The notes under the pieces were generated by a model, which saw only the letters and a list, made by a program, of their open reading frames with translations, had not been told where the DNA came from and made no database searches. A DNA stretch of 64,000 bases from Emiliania huxleyi CCMP1516 (lineage: Eukaryota > Haptophyta > Isochrysidales > Noelaerhabdaceae), in NCBI RefSeq assembly GCF_000372725.1, contig NW_005196021.1, positions 30,351 through 94,350 on the forward strand. Reading direction: 5' to 3'. A program made the position numbers and the translations under genes. Shown here piece after piece: positions 51,020 to 62,100 of this stretch (positions are counted from its first letter, which is position 1; each line of letters opens with the position of its first letter).

Positions 51020-51537
51020 CGACACGTGCAAGAGGGTACCCGTCCGACCTTGAGCAGACCGAAGCTGAGTATCTCATAACCGCTCTTTTATTTGAGTATC
51101 TGATCACCGTACTCGTTTATTCACGAGGCGACCCCAGGGTCTAGGTTTCCTAGGGGCGTGCTGTGAATAAACAGCGAAGAAGACGCCTGGTATCTGATAC
51201 TGACCTGTTCCCACCGTCATCACTTTGAACATGGTCGGATCATGGTCGGATCAGGGGCGGAACATGGTCTGGAAATTCCCTAGGTGCCGCCGCCGCTGAC
51301 CGCTGTTCGAGCACGGTCGGGTTTCTCGGGGTTAGTGCACCAGTAACCGCCGCTGCGCCTTTCATGGGGTGAAAAAACACTATCCGGTGGCAGGTTCATA
51401 AAAGAAAACTGTGTCTTGATTTGCCTACAAAACACCTAAAAGAAAACTGCGGTAGCCAACTCGAAGACCACCGCAGGGGCACCACCACACGCTCTTGCTT
51501 TGCCAACAACAAACCTACAACCCCTTTTGCCAGAGAC
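51020..51537. other. Promoter region between divergent genes
   Basis: Between divergent genes. Contains a 10-bp inverted repeat (GTTTATTCAC 51115-51124; GTGAATAAAC 51163-51172), repeated GTATCTGAT / GAGTATCT words and a tandem ATGGTCGGATC (about 51231-51252). Could be shared regulatory DNA; no gene seen. Confidence 0.45.
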
Positions 51538-51996
51538 ATGCCCGTGCTGGCGATGGTTCTTTATCTCGTTGCCTGGAATCCGACGCCTCCAAAGGTGCAC
51601 GGCTTGCACCAACACACAAAGTGCTCCATGCTCGCCGCCGACGAGAGCGACGAGGCGGTCACGCCCTCGACGACGACCGATTGGCGCGTGGAGCGGGCTC
51701 GGCTGACTCGCCAGCACTCACAGGCTGTGCTTCGTCGGCCGCGTAGATTTCTGCCGTGCTCGGCAGCCAGCGAATGGGCTCAGCAGTTGGGATTGTCGAC
51801 GCGGGAGGAGTGGGACGACTGGCTTGAGCTTGGGGAGGGATGGTCCAGCTACGTGCCGAGGGACCCCGAGTCGCACTACACAAAGCTTGGCCAGTGGCTC
51901 GGTGCGCATCGCCGCACTCTGCCTTCGCCTCGCCCTTTCTCATCCCACGTCGCTTGCGCCTTAGGCTGGCGCGCATGGCTAACGGGCGAGGCTTAG
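51538..51996 (+). CDS. Small protein with Trp-rich LGLSTREEWDDW / WLG motif
   Basis: Exon 1 (51538-51901) starts MPVLAMVLYLVAW, a signal-like leader. It is joined in phase 1 across a 63-nt GT-AG intron (donor GTGCGC) to exon 2 (51965-51996), giving GQWLG-WRAWLTGEA and a stop; about 131 residues. The block ASEWAQQLGLSTREEWDDWLELGEGWSSYVPRDP..HYTKLGQWLGW matches the short A-x(5)-LGL-x-EW...P...Y...W-WLG repeat found in many algal and giant-virus proteins of unknown role (recalled from general knowledge, not checked). Confidence 0.55.
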   Translation: MPVLAMVLYLVAWNPTPPKVHGLHQHTKCSMLAADESDEAVTPSTTTDWRVERARLTRQHSQAVLRRPRRFLPCSAASEWAQQLGLSTREEWDDWLELGEGWSSYVPRDPESHYTKLGQWLGAHRRTLPSPRPFSSHVACALGWRAWLTGEA

Positions 51997-52481
51997 ACCT
52001 TCGTGGCCGGGACCGTGTGCCGTTTTACCGGATCTCGCAAGATGTCGGACCTCCGCGTTAGCGCTGCACATAGCCATCCATGCGCCATGTACGCACAGGG
52101 TAGCTGGCGGTAGCTCCTTCACCACACACGCACGCGCGTGTCGCGCGATGCCGATGGCTTGGTTGGACGGTGTTATATAAGTGTTTAGTGTTCTATTCAT
52201 GTTCATTTATTCGATAGATAGTTACAAGTTAGAGTCAACTCGCACAGACGATAGATACTGCATACACGGCTGCGGCTCCCTAGACCCTACAACCTACAAC
52301 TCTGGCTCTTTTTTTAGTCTTGACTCTTGTGTTCTTCGTCTTGGAGAAAAAAAAAGAGACCCCAGTTTCGCAGTCCCTGTCCGCAGTCGGTCTGTCGGTG
52401 TGAGAGCGCTTCGGGAGCCACGTCGCACGTGAGCCGTCTGCGTGCGTGGCCCGCGAGACGCGGCTCGACCAGGACTCAGCT

Positions 52482-54029
52482 TCACACCTCGACGCCCAAG
52501 TGCTCGCGCACGATCGCGGCCAGCGCATCCTCGTTGCCTGGCACGCCCTCGAGCCGGTGCACCTCCCTCCCCTCGGCGAAGAAGAGCAGCGTCGGCAGGC
52601 CGGCGACGCGCAGCTCCGAGGACAGGTCGGGCTCCGCGTCTGAGTCGAGCTTGCAGACCCGCGCCTGGAGCAGACACGAGTGAAGCTGCCGCCCGATGCG
52701 TGCCGGCTCGTGAGCTTGCTGGACTATAGAGGGGCTTGTGGTTCAGCACGAGGACCCCGCGTCTTGGCGCCAGACGTGGACCAACGGCGGGGTTTGCAAT
52801 CTCGTCGAATCTCGGCTAGACCCGCACCTCGCAGCCGAGGCGCTGAGCGATGCGGGAGAGCATCGGAGCGATGAGCTTACACGGCCCGCACCACGTCGCG
52901 TACACGTCGACCTAATCAACACTCATCTCCCATCGTCGGCTGGTGTATGGGCTTGCGCGACACCGAGGCCGCCGACGCGTATACCAGCAATGGCGAGCGG
53001 CCATCCGCCATCTCTTGCCGTAGTTGCTCTGCGGTCACCTCGCCCACCTGAAGGTATCAGATCGCAGTTTCGGACCTGTCCGGCAGTGGCTTCGATGCGG
53101 CGGCCGCGCCAACCTGGCCGGGAGAGAGGCCGCCCGACGCGCTGAAGCCCGCGCTGGCGGCCACCAGGCCCGCCAGCCTCGCCGCGAGCTCCTAGCAAGG
53201 TTCCGGGCAGGTTCGAGGACGGTGCCAGAGCGCCGCCAGCCGCGCCGCAGCCCGCTCCTAGACAAGAAAGGGTGCCGGTCAGAGAACAAGAGAAGAGGCG
53301 CGAGGTGGCTCCCCAGCCGAGCAGCTCCTGCTTCTCGAGGCAGTCCGCCCACCCCACGTTGCGGGCCGCCAGCGCGCCGCGCAGCTCCTTGACCTTCATC
53401 TGCATCGCCTCGGCCAGCGCAGCGGCATACGCCGCCTCGGCCAGCCCCTCCTCGTCTGCAGCGGCGGGCGGCGGCGGCGCGGGCGGCGCGGGCGGCGCGG
53501 GTGGGGAGGAGGTGCCGCCGCCTCCGGAGGGCGACTGCGCAGCGTCCGACGGCGCGCCCTCCGCCGGGCTAAAGTGCGGCTTGGAGAAGGCGCGAGCGTT
53601 GAGGAGCTCGCTCACGAGCTTGTCCTTGTCGCCGTCGGCAATCGCAGCGCTGTCGGCCCCAAACGCGTCTAGCTCCTGCCGGATCGCGTCGACGGACATG
53701 GCGCGCACCGCTGCCGCCTCCGCCTCCGCCTGGGCGACTGCGTCGCCAAAGCCAGCGGCAGGGCTCGAAGGAGCTGCCGGCGGCGCCGCTGGTGGTGGCG
53801 CCTCGCGTGCTTCGACAAGCGCTCGCTCCAGGTCCTCACGCTCGAAGCACACGCCCCGCCACAACACGCTGCGCTCGTCCAGCTCTGCCTTGATGGCTGC
53901 TAGCCGCATTTCGGCAGGTGTGGGTGTGCTGCCGTCAAGCCGGAAGCCAGCAGTCCGCACAGCGGCGGTGCCGGTACGCAAGGGGCCGATGGTGTACGCG
54001 AGGGGCGTGGCAGCGGCCAACTGCAACAT
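52482..54029 (-). CDS. Thioredoxin with N-terminal SAP/ARMET-like motifs, plastid type
   Basis: ATG 54029 (MLQLAAATPLAYTIG) opens a transit-like leader. Exon 1 (54029-53328) holds three helical SAP/ARMET-like motifs (MRLAAIKAELDERSVLWRGVCFEREDLERAL; MSVDAIRQELDAFG..KDKLVSELL; MKVKELRGALAARNVGWADCLEKQ) with Pro/Ala linkers. An exon from 53191 adds ELAARLAGLVAAS. Exon 53047-52985 reads EVTAEQLRQEMADGRSPLLV; exon 52911-52828 reads VDVYATWCGPCKLIAPML, with the WCGPC redox site; exon 52664-52482 reads ARVCKLDSDAEPD...GLPTLLFFAEG..., TGA. Introns 52984-52912 (GT) and 52827-52665 (GT) are in phase. The second of these and the intron starting 53327 open with copies of the next exon. Edges near 53070 are unresolved. 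Confidence 0.8.
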
Positions 54030-54135
54030 CTGTCCGCGAGCTCGAAAAAGAATTTTTCCTCTCGCTCCTCGGCCTGGATGTGAGGCTAATGACTGCACTC
54101 CAAGTGCTCCAAGTACTCCCTCGCACAACACTGGG

Positions 54136-54290
54136 CCGCGAGGTGGCATGAAGGTTGCAGCGAGAATCGGCGAGAGACTGCGAAGAGAGATAGGAAGAGG
54201 CGGACGCCCAAGGGTGGGCGACGGCTAGCGCATCACACCCCTCTCCTTAAAATCCCTGTGTGGTGGCGGCGTGCCGTCCTCCCATCCCTC
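54136..54290 (-). repeat. Dispersed repeat family A, copy 3
   Basis: Reverse complement of 19684-19849 over nearly its whole length, ending CCGTCCTCCCATCCCTCCC. It lies about 110 bp upstream of the thioredoxin ATG, so it may sit in that gene's promoter. A second short repeat shared with 34083-34128 lies at about 54071-54116. Confidence 0.85.
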
Positions 54291-54479
54291 CCTTGGGCTG
54301 TCCGTTTTCTTTCTTTCCCCAGTGTGTTTTGGTTGCCTCCGTGCTTTCACACTTCGCCTTATCGTGTCCGTCCGCTGTGATTGCGTCCGCCCACGACTAC
54401 GTCTCTCCCCTTCTGGTGTCGACCGCGCCCCTCCGCGGGGCCTCGGCCGAACGGGAACAAGAGATGTATGTAAATAAAC

Positions 54480-54879
54480 ATGAACTCCCAGAAAGTTGGT
54501 CATGCCACGTCACGACAGCCCACTCCAAATGCAACGACGCTGATGAACCCTGTCACCTGGCTGACGGTGGAAATGGGCAACAGCACGTTCAGACCATTCG
54601 TCACTTCCAACGTGTCCTACAAGTGGTGCACTGAGATGCAGATGGAGCTGTTTGAGATTCGAGTCATGGAGCAGGTATTGCGAGCGCGTGGTCGGCCAAG
54701 GAGCAAGGTGCCTTGCTGTCGATGTTGGGGTGAATGACGGCTTCTACACAATGCTTCTCGGGGCCGCCGGCTGCCACGTGCACGCCTTTCCCTTTGATGT
54801 GCAAGACGTGTGCAACGATATTGCACGCGAGACAGTCCCGACACCGCAACGCCGCCTTTGCTGCCAACATCGAAATTAA
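54480..54879 (+). pseudogene. FkbM-type methyltransferase remnant
   Basis: One frame (MNSQKVGHATSRQPTPN to QMELFEIRVMEQ) and a second, shifted frame (RYCERVVGQGARCLAVDVGVNDGFYTMLLGAAGCHVHAF) together look like the start of an FkbM-family SAM-dependent methyltransferase: VDVGxNDGFYT is motif I. The frames overlap near 54650-54690 without a clear intron, and the second frame ends soon after motif I, so the catalytic domain is incomplete. Degraded gene or unresolved exons; I favour degraded. Confidence 0.55.
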
Positions 54880-55122
54880 ACGCTGGGTGCGGCGTGAGGG
54901 TCGGGAAGGGGCCGCCGGGAGTCGCGGCCACCAGCGGCGACACGACTGTTGGCTCACCGAAGCCGCCCACTTCGCGCTCGTCCGTCAGCGAGTCGACTGC
55001 GAGTCGACCAGCGCCGCGACGTTCAGCCCGTGCGAGTCGCCGTCTCCGAGCGAAGGGTTCGCCCACGACCACTCTCCGTCCTCCTCTGGCGTCTGATCAT
55101 TTGCGACGGTGTATCAGTCGCC

Positions 55123-55578
55123 TTATGCCACCGTTGCATATCCCTGTGACGGCGGAGTTGGTCGTAGCGGCGTGGCTGAGGGCGGCGCGGAGAGCACTCC
55201 GCTCTCCTCGTGCAGCCTCGGGCTGTCCCGTCCATAGGCGTGCCGCAGGTAGAAGGTCGACAGCACCCCTATGCGGGCCGCCGTCTCCACCGAGTCGGCT
55301 CTGGGCCCCCGAGGACCCCTCGGCTTGCCCTTGTCGGAGCGTGGCTTCCTCTTGCTGGTGGCCTCGAGCTGCGCAGCCTCGGTCAGGATCCCCTTCTTCA
55401 GCAGATCGCCGTGACAGGACTCAATCCTACCCGCGCACAGGAGAACAAGATCCGTGCCGTCTCGAACCTTCTGTGCCAGTTCGCGAAGCGCCGCCGACCG
55501 TGTCCTCCAGAGTCGATCGGCCTTGTCGTCCAGGAACGCGTCGGCGGTCTCAAGGACGCGACCCTCGCTGGAGCGCAT
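55123..55578 (-). CDS. Hypothetical protein
   Basis: 151 codons from ATG 55578 (MRSSEGRVLETADAFLDDK). The first half is ordered and helical (ADRLWRTRSAALRELAQKV; TDLVLLCAGRIESCHGDLL); the middle is basic (SKRKPRSDKGKPRGPRGPR); the end is Pro-rich. No family recognised. The opposite strand also has a long Arg/Pro/Ser frame, which I take as a shadow. Confidence 0.38.
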   Translation of the reverse strand: MRSSEGRVLETADAFLDDKADRLWRTRSAALRELAQKVRDGTDLVLLCAGRIESCHGDLLKKGILTEAAQLEATSKRKPRSDKGKPRGPRGPRADSVETAARIGVLSTFYLRHAYGRDSPRLHEESGVLSAPPSATPLRPTPPSQGYATVA

Positions 55579-56299
55579 CTCCCTCGCCGGCAGGTTTTGC
55601 TATGGATGCCTTCTTATGGCGTGGGGATGCAACCCGCCTCCTGTCCAAAGCCCTACGGCAACTGACACAGAAGAGCTTGTGCACTCGCGCCCGGACTTGC
55701 AATAGCCTGAAGCCTCCAGAACCGGCGGGTTTTCGCTTTTCGGGTCAGTCGGCATGCGGGTCGGCAAGCTTGCAAGCGGGGCTCATGCAGGACTTGGCGG
55801 CCACACTGCAGCCGCCCTCGTAAGAACTGACGAATCGCTGATTAGCAGCTAGTTAGAGGCACCTCCTCGAAGGTCCAACCGCGAGTCTCCTCGAGGCGAC
55901 TGCGCTGGTGCTGCCGGGGGCCGTTAGCACGGGAGACGGTCTCATTTTGGACGGTTGTGATGCAGCCGGCAGTGTGCCGGTGTGTCACTCGTGATAGGCC
56001 TACTGAAGAGCGGGCCGATACGGCGATAGACCGCGGTATTTGTGAGTGGAAGAGCCCGGGCGGCGGGGTGCGTACGGGTGTTCTCCTTGTGTGAATTGTG
56101 TGACCGCCCCCCCGCCGCCGGCGCCGCCCCCCCCCCCGCGGGGGGGGAGCTCTTGTGACGTGTGAGCTGTAGCCGTGTACACAGCCGGGGGCCGACACGC
56201 ACACGGGGACCATGTATGTAGTAAGTACGAGGTCAAGCATACAGCATGTTGTGCGGCTCAAAACACAAAATAGAACACTTTATATCGTTTTCTCTCACG
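55579..56299. other. Intergenic, no feature seen
   Basis: Includes a C/G-rich palindromic stretch (GCCCCCCCCCCGCGGGGGGG at about 56126-56147) that could form a hairpin. No gene supported. Confidence 0.4.
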
Positions 56300-57502
56300 T
56301 TACCACCACTTCAGCCACTCTATCAGCCCCTCAATCTGCCGCCATGTTGCGTGCAGTGTGGATAGCGGCGGCGGCGGCGGCGGCGATGGAGGAGGTGGTG
56401 AGGGCGGCGGAGGTGGCGGCGGGGACGGCGGCGGCGGAGATGGCGGGGGCGGGGGTGGCGGGGATGGGGGCGGTGCAGACGGCGGCGGCGGAGACGGCGA
56501 CGGCGAGGGCGGCGAGGGCGGAGGAAATGGTGGTGCGGCGGGTGGCATGCTGTGCAGTAGCGCGGCGAGAGGGTGGCCGCGCCGCTCTGAGGTGTCCGAG
56601 CCATCAAACGCCTGGTATAGCCCCGCAGCAGCCAGCGACCCGGCGCCGGTGGCGAGAAGTAGGATCAGTGCCGCCCGCCAAGATCTGGCCGGCGGCGGCG
56701 GCGAAGTCGGGAGCCCTCGGCCTCGTCGCGAGCCGACCGGGCTGTCCCCCTCCAACGCAGCGGCCTCGGCGAGGTTGAGCCAGTGCTGTTGCACCGCCAC
56801 CGTCTCAGCGAGCGGGGCGTAGCCGCAGTAGCGATGCAACAACGCCATCAGGCGCCCCTGGATGCCTTTGGGGGGGGAGTCGGCGGCGCGAGGCACCGGC
56901 AGCACCAGCCGCGCCCGATCAGCCCTCGCCCTGGCGATCCGATCCTTTACGTCCGGGTCGGAAGGCAGGATTGCGGCGGTGGCCCTCCTGGCGCGGGCGA
57001 CACGCGATGCAACGAGGACACCAGAGGAGCTCTCTTCCTTGGTGAGGAGCGGCGCCACTTGCGTCCTCGGTGTCAGCTGCTGCGTGTACGCCCGCGGAGA
57101 GGCGCTGGGAGCGTCAGCCACCCCGCTGCTCTCCACCTCGTCGTCCTCGTCGTCGATGCTCACACCGTACCGCGCGTGGCCGTGAGACTTGCGCGCGGGA
57201 GCAGCGGAGGTGCTGGCAGCAGCTGGGCGCCGTACTGGAGAGGTGCTGGCCCGGGCAGCAGCTGGGCGCCGGACTGGAGGCGCTGTGCCGCCCGACTCCT
57301 CGTCCTCTGAGCTGTCCTCTATCCGCGCATGCCGCGGGGACAGGAGCTTCTGCTGGATGCGGACGACCCTGCCCGGCATCACTCCGGCAAGGGGCGGCGG
57401 TGGGGCCGACAGAGGTGGGGACGGCGACGGCGGCGGCCACGAGGGCTGGCGGCCGCGAAAGCGCGGCGTGGGAGGTTGGTGCTCCTGCTGCTGCGCTGGC
57501 AT
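56300..57502 (-). CDS. Single-pass membrane protein with Pro-rich ectodomain
   Basis: 400 residues, single exon, ATG 57502 (MPAQQQEHQPPTP). The long N-terminal region is disordered, with a twice-repeated VRRPAAA..S block and acidic patches (EDSSEDEES, SIDDEDDEVESS). A more ordered segment (IQGRLMALLHRYCGYAPLAETVAVQQHW) precedes one transmembrane helix (SWRAALILLLATGAGSLAAAGL, about 283-304). A (PPPPSPPPP)n stretch and a short amphipathic end (WRQIEGLIEWLKWW) follow. No family recognised. Confidence 0.6.
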   Translation of the reverse strand: MPAQQQEHQPPTPRFRGRQPSWPPPSPSPPLSAPPPPLAGVMPGRVVRIQQKLLSPRHARIEDSSEDEESGGTAPPVRRPAAARASTSPVRRPAAASTSAAPARKSHGHARYGVSIDDEDDEVESSGVADAPSASPRAYTQQLTPRTQVAPLLTKEESSSGVLVASRVARARRATAAILPSDPDVKDRIARARADRARLVLPVPRAADSPPKGIQGRLMALLHRYCGYAPLAETVAVQQHWLNLAEAAALEGDSPVGSRRGRGLPTSPPPPARSWRAALILLLATGAGSLAAAGLYQAFDGSDTSERRGHPLAALLHSMPPAAPPFPPPSPPSPSPSPPPPSAPPPSPPPPPPPSPPPPSPPPPPPPSPPPPSPPPPPPLSTLHATWRQIEGLIEWLKWW

Positions 57503-57804
57503 TGCGCGAGCGCCAACGGAGAAGCGTGCTGCTGCTGCGCAAACACGCGAAGAGCCTTCCTTCCCCGCCTTGCCACGTTCACGACGGGCGTTTCATGACG
57601 GAAAATTCCTGACGCCCTGGATTGTTCTGTCGAGTGCTAGTCGGACTGTGTTTCGCCTTCCCATCAATCAATCAATCTACCCTTATAAGTCTCTCGTGTC
57701 GGCGCCGACGCTCTTTTAACGTAGAACGTCCCAGCTGAACACGAGAACACCGCCCGCCGACGATCGATCAGTCCACAATCGTCGGCCCGCAGCGACCCGC
57801 AGCG

Positions 57805-58497
57805 ATGGATGCCGCCGCCCCCCCGGCCCCTGCGGCCGACGCGCCGATGCACGATCGGCCTCCGTCGGACGGCTCTCCAGCCTCTCCGGCCGCTGCCGCC
57901 CGCGCTGCTGCCGATCCAGTCCCTCTCACGCTCAGCGATACCCGCACAACCTACGACAACTTTGAGGTCGCCGGCTTTGGCCAGGTGCAGCCACCTGCTT
58001 GCCTCCATGTTCACGCTTCGCGCCCCTCCCCCCCCGCTGACGCCGCCGCATGACCTTAGGTGAGGGGCACGACTACCCGCCTGGAAGGCGCTCTCATCAG
58101 CAAGTCACCCAGGCACCAACTCCTGGGCGTTTACGCTTGACTGCGAAACCATGCAGTGGATGCAGCTCGATCAAAACGGCGACGCCAACAGCTGGCCCCT
58201 GGGCGAGTCCTTGCGCTCAGGATGAGGTGCGAGCCATGATGCTCGACTATCAGCGTGCACCAAGTCGCTCACATTCCGTGAGTTCGTCAACGGGCCGAAC
58301 TCTCCAAGTCGACGGCGATCTCGAACTCCGACAACTGGACCGGTGCACCAGCCACGGAGGACGATGGCTCCCTCGACGACATCCCTTCATCGAAGGACGC
58401 CTTCACCGCCGCCGGCCCTGGGCCATCCAGCGCGGCCTCCGACGGCCTGCACGTGATCGAGGTACAGAAACGGTGGCTGCCGCAGCTCACACCCTAA
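57805..58497 (+). CDS. Hypothetical multi-exon protein
   Basis: ATG 57805 opens MDAAAPPAPAADAP, ending exon 1 at 57984 with TYDNFEVAGFGQ before a GTGCAG donor. Coding-looking pieces follow in shifting frames, consistent with several tiny introns: TRLEGALISK; TNSWAFTLDCETMQWMQLDQ; KSLTFREFVNGPNSPS; ISNSDNWTGAPATEDDGSL; and a C-terminus IEVQKRWLPQLTP with TAA at 58495-58497. The pieces read as one soluble protein, but no family is recognised and only exon 1 is firmly bounded. Confidence 0.45.
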
Positions 58498-59171
58498 TCT
58501 ATCTGCCTTAGGCACGGAGCCAACGGAGCCATCGCGCATGCCCGCATCGCGTGCGGCTCCGAGGTCTCCCGCCAAGACCGGCTCGGCGCGGCGCGTGGCC
58601 GCACGCCGCCGTTGAAAAGGCGATAGGAGAGGGGAGAGCGCCGGCCACATCGAGCGAGCGCTGACGTGTAAGGTGTCTGCGCTGCTCCGGTGTGTGTGGG
58701 ATTATGCCTCCCCCCATCTGTGCGGCGAGGTGTTTGCGGTGGGTGCGATGGCCGATCGTGCGCGATAGCCTCCCATTGTGCGTGGTGTGTCGGTGTGTCG
58801 GTCGTCCGGAGCGTGTGGCGGCGCCGTTGCATGCAGCGACTCTGCTCACGTGCCACGACTGCTTTGACTGACTTATGAGTGCTGATGGATGATCTCCGAC
58901 AACCCAAAACCAAAATGAAAATGCGGAGTGGCCCCACTTTGGCGTGCAGATCCTGCGTCTCTCACTGCCCGAACAACAGAGGCGGGTCCGCCGCAGGTCC
59001 CCCACTAGTCAGTGCTAAAAGGCTCTCCCAGATCTCTAATGGAAGTGGAAGTTCTGCCAGTCCAGACATAGACAGCTATGAAGCTGGCCAAACACACGAG
59101 CGCCGCTCGTCGGCCGGTGAGGGACTGATCTCGGCTGATCTCGGCGCGCAGTTTTTTTTTAAGGCGCCAAA

Positions 59172-62100
59172 ATGCGGTGTGGTCTGTCTGCCCCCAGGAC
59201 GAGGCTGGCGGCGGAGAAGCGGGCGGCGTCCGAAGCATCGGCGGCGGATCTGGCCCAGCAAGCGGAGGATGCAAAGATACGGGCGGAGCAGCAGGCGGCA
59301 GCCGCGGAGGCGGCGTCGGCCGAGCTTGCAGAGACGGCGAAGAAGCTGGCGGCGTCCGAGGCATTGGCGGCGGATCTGGCCAAGCAAGTGGACGACGCGA
59401 AGCGGGACAAGGCCGCGGCAGCAGCGGCGGCGGCCGAGGCGGCAGCAGCGGCGGCGGAGGCGGTGAACAAGTCGGCGGCGCCCGAGGCAGCGCCGGCGGA
59501 TCTGGAAGCGAGGCAGCTCATCGACACCGACCTCGAAGCAGGCACTGTCGGACGCTCGATTGGACTGCCCACGTTCAAGAAGGTGCGAGCGGCAAGCGAC
59601 GGCGGCGGGCCGTACCAGCAGCTGATCGATGGCGAACGCATCCGGATGACCAAGGGCTTCCTGGCGGCACTGCTGACGACAAACACTTGCTGCGCAGCCT
59701 TTTTGGGCATGGTCCTTGTTGTGCTGTACCAGCATTCGTACGCAAGCGGTGTCGGTGAGGTGCAGCCGCGCCCCCCGCCTCCCCCGATCAGCAGCTACGA
59801 CTACAACTACGACGTAGCCCCACCTCCCCCAACCAGCAGCTGCGCGATTTACCATGCCGGTGCGGCCGTTCTCGAGGGCGTCATGCACACGATGACGGCC
59901 GATGGGCTCACAGAGGTGGAAACTGAAGAGCGCGAGATCGTAACGGAGGAGCGCATCGGTTTCAGCAGCCCCTTCTCCCCCACCTTCTTCGACTTCGAGT
60001 GCCTGCTTGCCAACGGCACGGGCGATCCGTGCGACGCGTACGTGGCCGAGGCCTTCACAGACCAGATGTTCGTTCCTCTGCGCACCGACTCACTGGTGGG
60101 GCTCTGGCTCTCCACGATCTTCCTCTACTCGCTGGCTCAGATTGGTGGCATCCCGCGGCCACGGTTTGTTGACCGCAGGATCGACTGGCCCGGGCTCGTC
60201 TTCTGGCTCTCTTGGATGTTGACGCAGCTGTGCCAGTTCTTCGTGGTCGGCTTTCCCTGGCTATGCAGGTTGTCGCCTTCTTCGGCGTGCACGAGCGCAC
60301 CGGGCCTTGCATGGTCAGGGTCGACAATTTTACGCTGCTGGACGAGTACGCGACGGTCACGTTTGCGGCGCAGCCAGCGCTTCTTAGCAAGCTGCTGCTT
60401 CTCGTCGTGTACGGGTACCTGCTGTCGCTCGGCGCGCTCGTGTTCATTGGGCGCAACGTGAACGAGGTTGACTTTAAAGCTGAGGCCAGCAAGACCAACA
60501 CGAGCCTCGTGCAGCCGATCCCGCTTGCGAGCGTGCTCTACTTCATCTCGCGGTGGGCGTTGTACGGCATCTGCCTGGGGACCGTCGGCGGGTGGCTTGG
60601 TGGGCCGGTCGCCTCGTGGGCGGCCGCGCTGGTTGCGGCAGCTGTGGGCTCGCTCACGGGAGGATTCAAGCGAGGGAGCGGCGGTTGCGCAATGTTCGCC
60701 AAGTGCACCCTTGGCGTTCTCCTCGGCCTGCCGATCCTGCCACTGGGCGGGCTGTTCCTTGTCTACCTACCACTGGGCGGGCTGTTCCTTGCGTTTGTCA
60801 AGCTAAGCTTTGCCGCCGGGCGGAGGTCACTCCATCTGATTGCCTCGACAGAAGAATTGAACTGGCCCCGCTGCCAACGGCTCGAGGCGCTGACCAAGAC
60901 CGCAGCGGCTGCCACCAAGCCGGCCATCAGCTGGCTCGCCCCGCTCGGAAGCCTCGAGCTGTCCAGCGGCATGTCAATGGTGGTGCAGGGGCTGGCGTAC
61001 ACCGAGACGAGCCTCTCAACGCTGGCGGGCGCACTGGCTTGCGTGCTGGGCTGCCTCGCACTCTCCCCACTGGTTGCATACGGCACGTGGGCGGCGGAAC
61101 AAGGACGGCTCGAGCCCGATTACGATGTCGAGGACAGCGCGGTGGAGGCGGTGCAGGCACGGCTGTGGATGCTGTGGCTCCTGGTGGCAATGCCCGTGCT
61201 GCTGTTTGCTGTCGATCTCTTCTTTATGCATGGCGAGCTCCTCCTCGACAGGGTGGATTCTCTCAGCATGTTCCTCACCGTATTTGTCGCCCCCTTCCTC
61301 CTCGCGCTCGGCTTCGTCATCCTCTTCACCTCGCAGGACGACTCGTACATCGAGCGCATCGTCTGGCACGCACAGGTTGTATACGGCGACTCCTTTGCGT
61401 TCCTCGCCACGTTGCAGCTCGACGTGTCGGGTCTGCAGCCCTTTTTCGACAGCGTGATGGCGGACATGGTCGCCTTCACAGGCGATCCTTTGGGAGCAGC
61501 GCAAAAGGTCGCCGATCGTCTGGCCGAGATCGCAGCGGATCCGCTGGCGCCCGTGAGGGAGGTGGTCGAGGTGGTTGCCAACATGTCGCGCTATCTGGAA
61601 ATCGACCCTTCCTACTTTGTTGAACACTCGGCGGCGCTCGACGTTCTGAATGTATCTCTGGGGCTGCTCAAGCTGCTGGCCACCTACGGACGCAAGGCAT
61701 TTGCGCTCTACGATGTGGTGCTGGGCCTATTTCGCGGAGAGAAGGGGGAGGGAGACGAGGAGGACGACGGGGTGGTGCAGGTGCACGAGTGCGTGGCGGA
61801 TCCGAAGAAGGCGCAGCTAGAAGCAGACATCGAGCTGCTCTGCCAACGAGGTGAATACTCGGACGATAAGACTTCGTTGGACTTTAGTGAAACGCGCCTT
61901 GATGCTGGGGACGTGGCGACAATTGCTCTCTGGCTGAAGGACGACGCGGTGCTGACCACCCTCAACATCAGCAAGAATTACATCTCCGACGAGGGTGCCA
62001 AGGCGCTGGCCTCCGCTCTTCGCGTCAACGAGGTGCTGACCACCCTCAACCTCCGCTCCAACAGCATCGGCCCCAAGGGCGCTGCCGCCGTCGGCGAGGC

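Noticed and set aside
54810-55823. 337-codon plus-strand frame
   Set aside because: Arg/Pro/Ser-rich with no ordered segment; the opposite strand has a more protein-like frame.
56340-56830. Gly-rich plus-strand frames opposite the 56.3-57.5 kb gene
   Set aside because: Antisense of the PPPPSPPPP repeat; no ordered sequence.
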